From: Adiantum capillus-veneris
Lineage: Eukaryota; Streptophyta; Polypodiopsida; Polypodiales; Pteridaceae
NCBI GenBank assembly: GCA_014529385.2
Contig: CM043947.1
Span: forward strand, 122,956,891 to 123,020,890
Length of the DNA stretch: 64,000 nucleotides
Direction: 5' to 3'
Of this stretch, positions 43,930 through 54,599 are shown piece by piece (positions within the stretch are counted from its first letter, which is position 1; each line of letters starts with the position of its first letter). Both the position numbers and the translations under genes were made by a program. The notes below the pieces were generated by a model that saw only the letters and a program-made list of their open reading frames with translations, searched no databases and was not told the DNA's origin.

Positions 43930-46235
43930 GAGATTTAGGCTATATGTTTAAGTTAGATTTAGGTTTATGTTATATATTAGGTTACGTTTAGGTTATATGT
44001 AAAGTTATGTTAGGTTAAGTTATAAGTTAGGTTAGGTTATAGGTTATGTTAGTTAGAGCTAACGACAAATAGTAGAATACTGCAAACGAACTTCGAAAAT
44101 GACTCGTGTATTTCAGAAAACGCAAATGAACTCCGGTTAGGGTAGGTTATAGGTTATTTGTTGGGTTAGGTTAGGTTAGGTTATAAGTTAGGTTAGGTCA
44201 TAGGTTGAGTTAGCTAGTGAAAAATAGTAAAAAAAACGCAAACGGATTTTGAAAATGACTCGTGTACTTACAAAAACGCAAACGGATTTCGGTTAGGTTA
44301 GGTTATGTTAGGTTATAAGTTAAATTAGGTTATAGGTTATGTTATGTTATGTTTAGGTTATGGGTTCGGTTATAGGTTAAGTTAGAGTTAGCGACAAATA
44401 ATAGAAAAAACGCAAACGAACTTCGAAAATGACTCGTGTACTTCAAAAAACGTAAATGGACTTTGGTTATGTTAGGTTCATATTATAAGTTATAAGTTAA
44501 GTTAGGTTATGTATTATGCTAGATTAGGTTATAGATTAGATTATGCTAGGATATGGTTAGGTTTAGGTTATACGTTAGGTTAGAGCTAGCGGCAAATAGT
44601 GAAAAGAACGCAAACGGACTTCGAAAATGATTCGTGTACTTATTAAAACGCAAATAGACTTCGGTTAGGTTAGGTTTAGGTTATATGTTAGGTTATAGGT
44701 TATGTTAAGTTAAGTTATGTTATGTTATAGATTAGGTTTAGGTTATAGGTTAGGTTAGAGCTAGTAGCAAATAGTAAAAAAATCGCAAACAAACTTCGAA
44801 AATGATTCATGTACTTCCAAAAACACAAATGAACTTCGGTTAGATTTAGGTTATAGGTTATATGTTAGATTATAGATTAGGTTATAAGTTATAGGTTAGG
44901 TTATGTTATAGGTTATAGGATAGGTTAGGTTATATATTATGTTAAATTATAGGTTATGTTAGATTATATATTAAGTTAAGTTATATGTTTTCGTCCGAGT
45001 TACGACCAGTTGATATTGTGCTAATTCTTTCTATCTTTTGTGGTACGTATGCCTTATCAACTACCTTTTCTTTTGTGCTAATTTTTCCAATTTAACGCTT
45101 CTCTTAGTGCTAGGCTTCATTATGGCTGAGTCTGCCCTTGATCTCCGGAGTCATGACAGAAACTCAGCACGCTGAACTTTGTGTTGATGTATGCTCATGT
45201 GTGTGTGCGTGTGGTGTGTGTTGTGTTTCGGAGCATATGTTTGTACCTAGTTCTACACCCACTATTGGGCACTGACGACGTTAGTGGGGATGTCGTGGTA
45301 TTTAGTCAATACTATGCATGATGGAGCTGATGGTTATATTGTCTCGTGGGTGACTACCATGAGTCTATACCTTGCACTTTTCTTCAAGGGTGAATCTGGG
45401 TATATCCTGGATTCATCTAGGTATATAAGTTATATGTTTGGTTAGAGCTAGCGATAAATAGTAAAATAAACGCAAACAGACTTCGAAAATGACCTGTATA
45501 CTTCAAAAAACGCAAACGGATGTCGGTTAGGTTAGGTCAAGGTTATATATTAGGTTACGTTAGGTTATATATTATAAGTTATGTTAGATTAGGTTTAGAT
45601 TATATGTTAGGTTAGGTTAGAGCTAGCGGCAAACAGTAAAAAAAAACGCAAACGAACTTCGAAAAAGATTCGTGTACTTAAAAAAACGCAAGCGGACTTT
45701 GGTTAAGTTAGGTTTTAGGTTAAGTTATATGCTAGGTTATAGGTTAGGTTATATGTTATATGTTAGGTTAAGTTATAGATTATGTTAAGTTATAGATTAT
45801 GTTAAGTTAGGTTAAAGCGCGACAAATAGTAAAAAAAACACAAACGGACTTCGGAAATGACTCGTGTACTTCAAAAACGCAAACAGACTTCGAATAAGCT
45901 AGGTTATAGGTTAGGTCTAAGTTATAGGTTATGCTAGATTAGGTTAGGTTATAGGTTAGGTTAGAGCTAGCGACAAATAGTAGAAAAAATGCAAACGAAT
46001 TTCGAAATTGACTCGTGTACTTCAAAAAACGCAAACAAACTTTAATAAACGAAGTAAAATAACGCAATTGGATTTCAAAAGCGCACACAAACTTCAAAAG
46101 CGTTAATATATAGTCATTGATCAATAAAGACGACATTATTATCCTATGGTTTTAATCTCCGTGCACCTCTAGACCGAAGTGTGCAGAGGTCGAACATGGT
46201 TAGAGAACGTGAGGTTGTTAGAGCTAGCGGTAAAT
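43930..46235 (+). repeat. CACTA left subterminal repeat array
   Basis: About ten units of 150-200 bp. Each has runs of TTAGGTTATAGG-type words, GTTAGAGCTAGCGACAAATAGT, CGCAAACGGACTTCGAAAATG and ACTCGTGTACTTC. Unit markers lie near 44056, 44215, 44383, 44580, 44753, 45443, 45618, 45815, 45963 and 46217. Subterminal repeats of CACTA elements are transposase-binding sites in En/Spm; that role here is inference. A 434-bp non-repeat block interrupts the array at 44992-45425. Confidence 0.85.
44992..45425. other. Non-repeat block interrupting the left subterminal array
   Basis: Unique sequence from TTTTCGTCCGAG to GGATTCATCTAG between repeat units, with no counterpart in the right array. No terminal repeats or gene recognised. 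Probably an insertion or captured segment. Confidence 0.5.
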
Positions 46236-46563
46236 AGTTAAAAAAACACAAACGAATTTCAAAAATGAATTGTGTACTTCGAAACACAAATGGATTTTGA
46301 TAAACGAAGTAAAATAACACCGTCGAACTTCAAAAGCGCACAAAGACTTCAAAAAACCTAATATAAAGTCATTGATCGATAAAGTCGAGATTATTACCTT
46401 GTGGTTCTAATCTCCGTGCACCTCTACATCGAGGTGTGCGGGGATCAGGCATGGCTAGAGAATGTGAATTTATCATGTATTGTCATGTAGTTAGTAGCGT
46501 GTAGTTATAATAAGAGTGATTTAATTATTTGTTGCATCATTGGTAGATAAAGTATCAACAATA

Positions 46564-48190
46564 GGATGACGTGTCCTTGTGCGCATTGCAAACATAAGAT
46601 CTTTCAAAAATGAAAAATCTGCGATCAACATATACTCAATAACGATCTCTTTTTCATAGAGCAACTACAAGACCTGCGCTATCGATCTCATGGTCCAGAG
46701 ATAATAGATCAATCTCCGTAAGTAGATATTGCTCCAACTTCATATCAAAGAAGACGATTTTCAAACAATATCAATGGACTGAGTCCTCTCAATCAATACT
46801 TAATGTGGCATTTCAAGAAGTAGAGATGGAGCAATTGTTATACGCGTTCTTTGACATGGATCCCATAATTGAAAACATAGAAGACGACAACATTCAAGGC
46901 AATACTGTGAATCAACCTTAGTCATCCCATCCATATTGACGGCATGATAGCAACGATAAAGAGGGCAAGATGATGCAAACTCTTGCACGTACAACGCTTT
47001 ACAATGGTGCAAAAATCTCAATTCTTCGTACCGTTTTGACAATACTTAATTTGCAGTCTGTCTACGGGTGGTCTGACTCCTCCCTTACAAAGCTTTTGAG
47101 ATAAATAAATTGTATCCTAAGCATGATAAAGTGCAAATTAGAGTTCAATAATGTGATCAAAGGGTTGACTTATTCATGTAACGACAAGTTGCTCAACGAG
47201 CAAATCTTGCCGGAAGGGAATCACATGCTCCCTATCCATCCAGCCGCTAAAAAGCTTCTTACTAATTTGGGATTGGATTATTACAAAAAATACATGCATG
47301 TTTTAATGATTGTTTACTTTTTCGTAATGAGTATGCAAATTTGGTACAGTGTCCCAATTGTGGATCAAACAGGTATAGAGGACACACAAGGAAAATATAT
47401 TCCTGCAAAGGTTCTTCGACGCTTTTCTATCATTCCAAGAATAAAGAGCATGGATATTCATGTGCAAGTCTATAGCCGCTTTGATGACATGGCACTCAAA
47501 TACTAGATCGACAGATGATTTAATGCGGGTACCTACTGACTCTCGTGCATGGAAGCACATAGAGAGAAGTTGACCTATATTTAAGAATGAGCCTTGATGT
47601 ATCCGCTTTGGTCTGGCAATGGATGGAGTAAATCCATTTGAATTACGAAGTTCGTCATGGAGCACGTGGCCTATTTGTTTGGTTAATTATAATCTTCCAC
47701 CATGACTAGCTATCAAGAAGGGCTATCTATTTTTGTCACTAATCGTCCTAGGAAAGTACAAAGCAAAGAACATGGACGTCTATCTGACATCACTTATAGA
47801 AGAGCTCCAAATCTTGTGGACATGAATCGATGTGTTTGATATATCCAAACCAATCGGATGACGAAATGTACATGTGGAAGGCATTCTCATGTGGACCATG
47901 CACGATTGGCCAGGCTTTGATGAGTCTTCAGGTAAGTGCCTTTGAAACCCTTACATACATGTTATTCCTGGCTATGCCAACGCTTTTATGTTTAATTTTG
48001 TGATATTTTAGGCTTGAGTTACTTGTGTAATCATGCATGTCCGAAATGTGGTCCTCGGCTTGGCTTCCGTCTCCTCGTTGGAAAGCCTTGAAACCATTAG
48101 TAAGATTCTAATGTTGCAATGCGACAAAAGATCATCAGTATTAAACATCATGGAAAACCAATCACCTTGTAAGTTCGACTGACAAACCAC
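46564..48190 (+). pseudogene. TNP2-type CACTA transposase, left copy, 5' and middle parts
   Basis: Broken frames show TNP2 landmarks in order. An N-terminal transposase-associated segment starts MTCPCAHCKHK and runs to RYRSHGPEI near 46564-46690. Next is the region before the catalytic domain, with PVDQTG-like and IPAKVLRRFSIIPR near 47395-47440. NYNLPP with IKKGYLFLSLIV lies near 47682-47745. NMDVYLTSLIEELQILW lies near 47771-47820, MWTMHDWPGF near 47890, and CNHACPKCGP near 48030. The enzyme would excise and insert CACTA elements. Stops make this copy non-functional. Confidence 0.75.
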
Positions 48191-48577
48191 CATGTCACAT
48201 AACCTTGTTTTGATACTTTGTTTGTGAGTGATTTCTTTAATTGGTAAACGCTTTGTTTGAGAATATTGTTTAAAATCCTTTGAACTTGTTGGCTATTAAT
48301 TGAATAAATTTGGATTTAGAGAGTCTCTACCCATTGTCATGATTGTTTGTACAGTTGGATAAGAGTCACAACCAACCCGAGTGTAACACTAAGACATGAG
48401 TTAAGTGGACCAAACATATGCAAACATGGCATGCATCACTGAAAGGGAGTGATTAAAAAAATAGTGGAGAGGAGAGATTTCATGCCACTTGGAATGAAAA
48501 GAATTTCTATTTTTCATGAATTCCCGTACTAGAGTTATCTACTGATTAATCATCTACTCGATCCAGAGATGCCTTGA

Positions 48578-48931
48578 ATGTGGACTACGAAGGTCAACGT
48601 CAAGGTGTCAGGAGACGAGTCGCAGGGACAAGGCATCCTTAGGAAGATGGACATCACAATGCGAGAAAAGATTATGAGATTTTGCCTTCTCAACTCAGAA
48701 ATCATGCAAAAGTGGCTAGAGAGATACGAAGGGAAAAAACAACAACGCTTGATTGATCGCCTGCAATTCAAGCGTAATTGTGCTACTACAAACCTTCCTT
48801 TTTCAGATCATCTTCAGAAATTGCTAGACTTTTCAAATGGACAGTGGTTAGATGTGACAATTTCAGAGGCAAAGAAGAATGGAGTGTTGATTATTGAAGA
48901 GGAAGAGGAGATGTCAAGGGACTGCGATTGA
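48578..48931 (+). pseudogene. CACTA transposase C-terminal-region frame
   Basis: A 117-aa open frame between the catalytic part and the DUF4216-like part. It contains MREKIMRFCLLNSEIMQKW and RLIDRLQFKRN, and its position fits the C-terminal conserved region of TNP2 proteins. The resemblance is weak. It has no inverted counterpart in the right half. Confidence 0.4.
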
Positions 48932-49199
48932 CATGTAAATTTTCACAACTTCCTTTTTGAGCTCCATATGATGACATTACTTTAATAACTTTAAGTCTAT
49001 CTCAATTTTGTGGCTACAGTATCACAAATACAGAGCTTTGTGATCGCATGGGAAACACTTTAGAGGCAACGGATAGACGAACAAAGGGTCATCTTCGACA
49101 GTGGTGTTAGGGTAAGCTTCATCCAAGAAAGTAGGAGTAGTGTCAGGGATGAGAACACAGAGACTAGCCAACTTGATTACTTTGGCTACATTAAAGACA

Positions 49200-49780
49200 T
49201 CTTGAAGGTTAGTTTTGAAAAGTTTATTATTTTTATCTTTGATGTCATGTGGTTTAAAGTTATTACCAATGGCCCTAATGCAATTGTACACAAAGACAAG
49301 CGTGGATTGATTCAAGTGAACTTTAGGCGGGTGGACAGATACGCGGGTTATGTTCGTACTTCCGTAGCATTGTGGACTTCGTACTTCTGCAACATTGTGG
49401 ACAAGTTGTATTCACACTAGATCCACTATGGAGAGAAGATGATGAAAATGATTTGTCTAAACCGCGTTGGCTCTATGTTGTTCAAGTTGCTCCATGAAGT
49501 AAGCAAGTGTGTGAAGGATTGGACATTGAGGTTGAAGAGCTAATTCATGAACAAAGTGCAGGACCGACGGATGATATACGTTTCGATTTTGAGCTGGAGG
49601 TTAGTGATGAGCATATGCTTGAACCTAGAGATGAGCTTTCAAATATTGAAGCTGATGCGGAGAGCGACCAAGAAGTGGAGTTTGATGACGAAGATGCAGA
49701 AGTACAGATTGAGATAGACATCTTTGGTGCATCAGATCTCATAGAAGATGAGAGATTAACTACTGATTTTTGCTAGGGAC
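49200..49780 (+). pseudogene. CACTA transposase DUF4216-like region and acidic tail, left copy
   Basis: The first part (about 49220-49495) carries MWFKVI, HKDKRGLIQVNFRR, FCNIVDKLYS and RWLYVVQVAP, matching the DUF4216 pattern (F-C-W...GFT-VN-R...VFYV-D...W-VV). The open frame 49507-49776 continues as an acidic tail rich in Asp/Glu. The inverted copy is at about 51665-52097. Confidence 0.65.
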
Positions 49781-49904
49781 TCTTTTGTAAAACTCTTTTT
49801 ATTAGTTTATAATGCTGGATAGATTCATTGAGTTGTGTTGTAGCTTCGTTTTTTTATTATTCGTATTGATTAAGCGTTTATTTTGTAAACTAACGTTTTT
49901 TATC

Positions 49905-50165
49905 TGTGTTATTTGTGTACATATTCTCCTAGTCTAAGTTTTCGTGTCAATCCGACCGGCATGTCATCCGAGCAGATGGGCTCCTTTTTGACACAGTTCA
50001 CACCAGAGCATATTAGTTACGCACAAAAACTTTGGACAACTGGTTTCTCTAGACCTACTACGACCACCCCTACGCCTAGGATTAGTTTGTCTCCTACACC
50101 GATTGGCCCAACACCTCAGCCGAGTGTGTCCCCTACACCGACGGGTGGTTCATCCTCGAGATGAG
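49905..50165 (+). pseudogene. CACTA second gene, Pro/Thr-rich N-terminal part, left copy
   Basis: Frame with NPTGMSSEQMGSFLTQFTPE and PTPIGPTPQPSVSPTPTGG. Its inverted counterpart is at about 51290-51490. Probably the second (TNPD/TNPA-like) gene of the element; the family is not certain. Confidence 0.45.
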
Positions 50166-50516
50166 GTAGACGTCGTTCTGGAGGCGGTGGTTGTTGTGGT
50201 AGAGGTTCTATCTATGCATCCACACCACCGAGAGAGCGTCCACCACTCTCTTTAGTAGATAGTTAACCGATTGGTATACCACATACACCTTGGGGATCAC
50301 GAGCATGATCCTAGCAAGGTGTATAAGAGCAGGGATGGGGTTGTTCTGGAAGATAGGGTCGGAAAGGTCATGTGACAGAGGATTCAACAGCTTTGTACAG
50401 TTCAGTTTGGCGACTCTGTGATGGAGATTTGACATAATCAAGATGATGAAAGAAAGAGTTATATCGTCTAGGCCATTCACAGAGAGTACAGGCCGACAGA
50501 GGGGTACGATCCAGTT

Positions 50517-50720
50517 TTGAATGATTGGATTTTGGACGTGGCGAAGGCCACAATGTCATACCGTCGGTCAAAGGCAAGAGACAGGTATAAGGACGGTAGT
50601 CCAAAGCCGACATGGCTAGACGTAGAGGAGTGGGTGGGGATTGCACGAGAGATACAAGACAATCTTGACAGAATTCAACAGCAGAGAGATGCAATCAGAG
50701 CACGTTTGGAGTCTGCTAGA
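50517..50720 (+). pseudogene. CACTA second gene, conserved C-terminal part at palindrome centre
   Basis: Frame MNDWILDVAKATMSYRRSKA followed by RDRYKDGSPKPTWLDVEEW resembles the conserved part of the second En/Spm-type transposase protein. The same reading runs back out on the minus strand from about 50727 rightward because the palindrome folds here. Confidence 0.5.
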
Positions 50721-50779
50721 GCGTCACATCTCTCTGCTGCTGAAATCTGTCAGGATTGTCTTGTGTCTCTCGTGCAATC
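50639..50779. repeat. Centre of the CACTA palindrome
   Basis: The 53 bases ending at 50691 pair with the 53 beginning at 50727, about 49 of 53 by eye, leaving a 35-base spacer. Homology continues outward on both sides. Confidence 0.85.
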
Positions 50780-52097
50780 TCCGTCCACTCCTCTGCGTCC
50801 AACCATGCCGGCTTTGGACTATCGTCCTTGTACTTGTCTCTCGCCTCTGATCGACGATGTGACATTGTGGCCTTCGGCATGTCCAAAATCCAGTCATTCG
50901 AGACTGAATTATATCCCTCTGCCGGCCTGTAGTCTTGTGAATGGCCTCGGCGATGTAACTCTTTTTTTCATCATCTTGATTATCCCAAATCTCCATCACA
51001 GAGTGACAAATTGAATTATACAGAGCTATCAAATCCTCTGTCGCATGGCCTTTCCGACCCTATCTGCCACAACAGCTCCATCCCTGCTCTGATACACCTT
51101 GCTAGGATCATGCTCGTGTGATCTCCAAGGTGTACGTGGTGTGACAATCGGTGAACTATCTACTGAAGAGTGGTGGACGCTCTCTCGGTGGTGTGAACGC
51201 ATAGGTAGAACCACTACCCACAACAACCACCGCCTCCAGAACGACGCCTACCTCATCTCGAGGATGAACCACCCGTCGGTGTAGGGGGCACACTCGTCTG
51301 AGGTGTGGGGCCGGTTGGTGTAGGCGGCACACTAATCCTAGGCGTAGGAGCGACCGTAGTAGGTCCAGAGAACTAGTTGTCCAAAGGTTCCGTGCGTAAC
51401 TAATCTGCTATGGTGTGAGATGTGTCAAAAAGGAGCCCATCTGCTCGGGTGACATGCCGGCTGGAGTGACAGGAAAACTAAAACTAGGAGAGTATGTATC
51501 ATCGTCATCGACTATGGCTTCAGATACACAAATAACACAGATAAAATACGTTAGTTTAGAAAAGAAACGCTTAATCAATACAAATAACCAAAAAACGAAG
51601 CTGCAACACAACTCAATGAATCTATTTAGTATTATAGACTAATAAAAAGAGTTTTACAGAAGAGTTCCTAGCAAAAATCAGTAGTTAATCTCTCATCTTC
51701 ATCAGTAGTTAATCTCTCATCTTTCTGGTACACCAAAGTTGTCTATCTCAATGTGTACCTCTACATCTTCGTCATCAAACTCCACTTCTTCGTCGCTCTC
51801 CGCATCATCTTCAGTACTTGAAAGCTCATCTCTAGGTTCAAGCATATGCTCACCATCGACCTCCAGCTCAAAATGCATACTCATATCATCTGTCCGCCCT
51901 GCACTTTATTCATGAATTAGCTCTTCGACCTCAACTTTCAATACTTCATATAATTGCTTGCTCCATGGAGCAACTTGAACAACATAGAGCCAGTGCGATT
52001 TAGACAGATCATTTTCATCATTTTCTCTCTATAGTGGATCTAGTGTGAACACAACTTGTTCACAATGTTACGGAAGTACGAATGTAGCCCGTGCTGT
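50727..52097 (-). pseudogene. CACTA right half, inverted copy of second gene and acidic tail
   Basis: Minus-strand counterpart of 49320-50691: PTPWRSHEHDPSKVYQSRD near 51120-51170, SPEQMGSFLTHLTP near 51410-51450, and an acidic region near 51720-51900. It ends at about 52097 (ACGGAAGTACGAATGTAGCC), where foreign sequence begins. Confidence 0.75.
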
Positions 52098-52575
52098 TGA
52101 GGGATATGTGTTCGAAACGTCAACCGGGTAGGCACGGGGCCTCTGGCTGTGAGAGGTGTGAAAGAGAGAGAACGAGAATAATAGATGCGTATGGCTTTGG
52201 CAATCCTCGTAATCTTCAATTTATCAATTCAAGCTTTCAGTACAATATAATCGGTAGCCAAGGCGGACTGTTAGCAGCACCAACACTTGGATTAAATGGT
52301 CAATAGGAGTTTAAGCTCCCTTTACAGATTAATCAGGCCGTTAATGACATCAGGATTTAATAAGATGATTAATTAATCTTCAGATTGATGACGGTGAAGA
52401 AAATTTTTGTGTGTCGCTTACTTGCTTCAACTGTCCCTTAGATTCTGCAAATCTACTTCTGCTTCAATTTCTGTGCTTTGATTTCCCTCCCTTTAATCAT
52501 GCCTTGCAAGACTTGGGCTTCATTCCTTCCTCCGCATGCTTTGCAATCCCTCGAACTTCATGCTGTTACCCTGTT

Positions 52576-52642
<67 letters not shown>
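52576..52642. repeat. (GA)n microsatellite
   Basis: About 33 GA units in the PPR-bearing repeat. Confidence 0.95.
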
Positions 52643-52647
<5 letters not shown>

Positions 52648-52866
52648 GACTTCCTGCTTACTTATGTCTAAAAACGAGAGAGAGAGCTCTCTCCTTCCTT
52701 GCTTCTCTCTTCTCCCACCTTCCTTGGCTATGTCCAAGAGCCAGATTGAGAGAGAGAGAAAGCACTTCCTTGCCGTGGTTTCACGTTTTCCTCCTCACTT
52801 TGTTATTCGTTCCTTGTAACAACTCCCTCCTCATGCTTTTGTTTCCTCCCCCTCTCCTTGCTTATG

Positions 52867-52867
<1 letters not shown>

Positions 52868-52928
<61 letters not shown>
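52868..52928. repeat. (GA)n microsatellite
   Basis: About 30 GA units in the same insertion, not present at the corresponding place of copy 1. Confidence 0.95.
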
Positions 52929-52931
<3 letters not shown>

Positions 52932-53339
52932 CTTGTTTAGCTTCGAGAATGTGAGAGAACTGCTTGTTCCTTGCTCTCTTCTGATCATGCCATAAAACCC
53001 ACTTCCCCTTTCATTCCTACCCTCATCACGTTTTTGCCCTTGCCTTATGTCCTCCTTGGTTACCTCCTCCCGCTCGCCTTGTTCCCGCTTTTTCCTCTCA
53101 AAACTCTTCTATATATGGCTTAAAAAAAAAACTCTTCTCTCGGATTGTCACGGCGGTGTGACAACCCGCCTGTGACATGGAAGGGCCGGTCATGACCTGC
53201 ACAAAAAGTGAAGCCGTCAATACCGAAGAGGGTCGCCCAAGCCTGAGCATCAGTTTTTGCATCTAGGCCGTCGTAATTCGAGCATCAAAGCCCCTTGCGC
53301 GAGCCTCTCCACCTCCCTCCATGCTGTCTGCTCATTGTC

Positions 53340-53635
53340 GGCCGCCTTTCTTTCTAATACTTTCCCATTGTCCACACTGTTTAATTTCTTTGGGTGGCCC
53401 TAAGGCCCCTTGCCTTGGGTAGCCTTTGATCCTTTGCTCCATTAAGGCACCACATTTAACATGCGTATCGACCAAAGCATTGCCATGCACAACATCTTTC
53501 TCCAGCAGCCCCTGTCGAGCAATCTCATCATGAATTATCTCTCCCATCTCAATCTCTTTGGATAGTGTCTCATGCCCTCAAGATTCAAGTAGAGGTGATT
53601 GCATCTGACAAAAGACCTTCCATTGGAATGATAGG
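53340..53635 (-). pseudogene. PPR gene fragment, inverted copy
   Basis: Minus-strand frame with MEGLLSDAIT, IHDEIARQGLLEKDVVHGNA and LVDTHVKCGALMEQ, a PPR motif pair better preserved than that at 27540-28110. Stops interrupt it upstream. It borders the resumed CACTA arm. Confidence 0.75.
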
Positions 53636-54480
53636 AAAGTGTCAAAGAACCTTTCCAGGGATAAATTTTTCTTGTGTGTCCTCTCTATGTCTGTTTGATC
53701 CACAATTGGGACACTGTTCCAAATTTGCATACTCATTGCAAAAAATAAACAATCATTAGAACATGCATATATTTTGTGGATTACATATATTTTGTGATAA
53801 TCCAAGCCGAAATTAGTAAAAAGCTTTTTAGCGGCTGGACGGACAGGGACATGTGATTCCCTTTCGGCAAGATTTTCTCGTTGAGAAACTTGTCGTTAAT
53901 GAACAAGTCAACCCCTTGATCACATTATTGAAATGTAATTTGCACTTTATCATGCTATGATACAATTTATTTACCTGAAAAGCTCTGTGATGGAGGCGCA
54001 GACTGCAAATTAAGCATTACCAATGCGATACGGAGAACTGAGATTTTCACACCATTGTAAAGCGACATATGTGCAAGAGATTGCATCATCTCGTTCTCTT
54101 TATCGTTGCTATGATGCTGTCGATATGGACGGGATGATTGAGGTCAATTCTCAAGATTGCTTTGAATGTTGTTGTCTTCTATGTTTTCAATGATGGGATC
54201 CATGTCAAAGAATGTGTCTAACATTTGCTCCATCTCTACTTCTTGAAATGTCACATCAGGTATTGGTTGGGAGGACTTAGTCGATGGTTGTTCATTTGAA
54301 AATCGTATTCTTTGGGATGAAGTTGGAGCAATATCTACTTGCGAAGGTTGATCTATTATCTCTGGACCATGAGATTGAGAACGCAGGTCTTGTAGTTGCT
54401 CTATAAAAAAGAGACCGTTATTGTATATGTGCTAGTCGCAGATTTTTCATTTTCAAAAGATCTGATGCTTGTAATGCACA
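53636..54480 (-). pseudogene. TNP2-type transposase N-terminal part, inverted right copy
   Basis: Minus-strand reading includes MSMQIWNSVPIVDQTDIE near 53705-53760, matching MSMQIWYSVPIVDQTGIE of the left copy. The part from about 54180 to 54480 is the inverse of 46600-46880. The core downstream of SIIP is missing. Confidence 0.8.
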
Positions 54481-54599
54481 CAAAGACCCGCCATCCTATC
54501 GTCCATACTTTATCTACCAATGATGCAACAAATAATTAAATCACTCTTGTTATAACTACACACTACTAACTACATGATAATATATGACAACCTCACATT

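Larger units (their letters stand above)
52098..53635 (-). mobile_element. PPR-bearing dispersed repeat, copy 2, inserted in CACTA right half
   Basis: Reverse complement of about 27880-29285, including TTTAAGCTCCCTTTACA, CATGCCTTGCAAGAC and the PPR fragment. It replaces the transposase core that the left half keeps (about 47440-49300). No target duplication is visible at its edges, so replacement by deletion at the same site is possible. Confidence 0.65.

Noticed and set aside
43930-46235. Interstitial telomere or chromosome-end sequence because of TTAGG-type runs
   Set aside because: The words are TTAGGT/TTATAGG mixed with fixed non-telomeric blocks, not plant TTTAGGG. The same array occurs inverted at the other end of a CACTA element, so these are subterminal transposon repeats.
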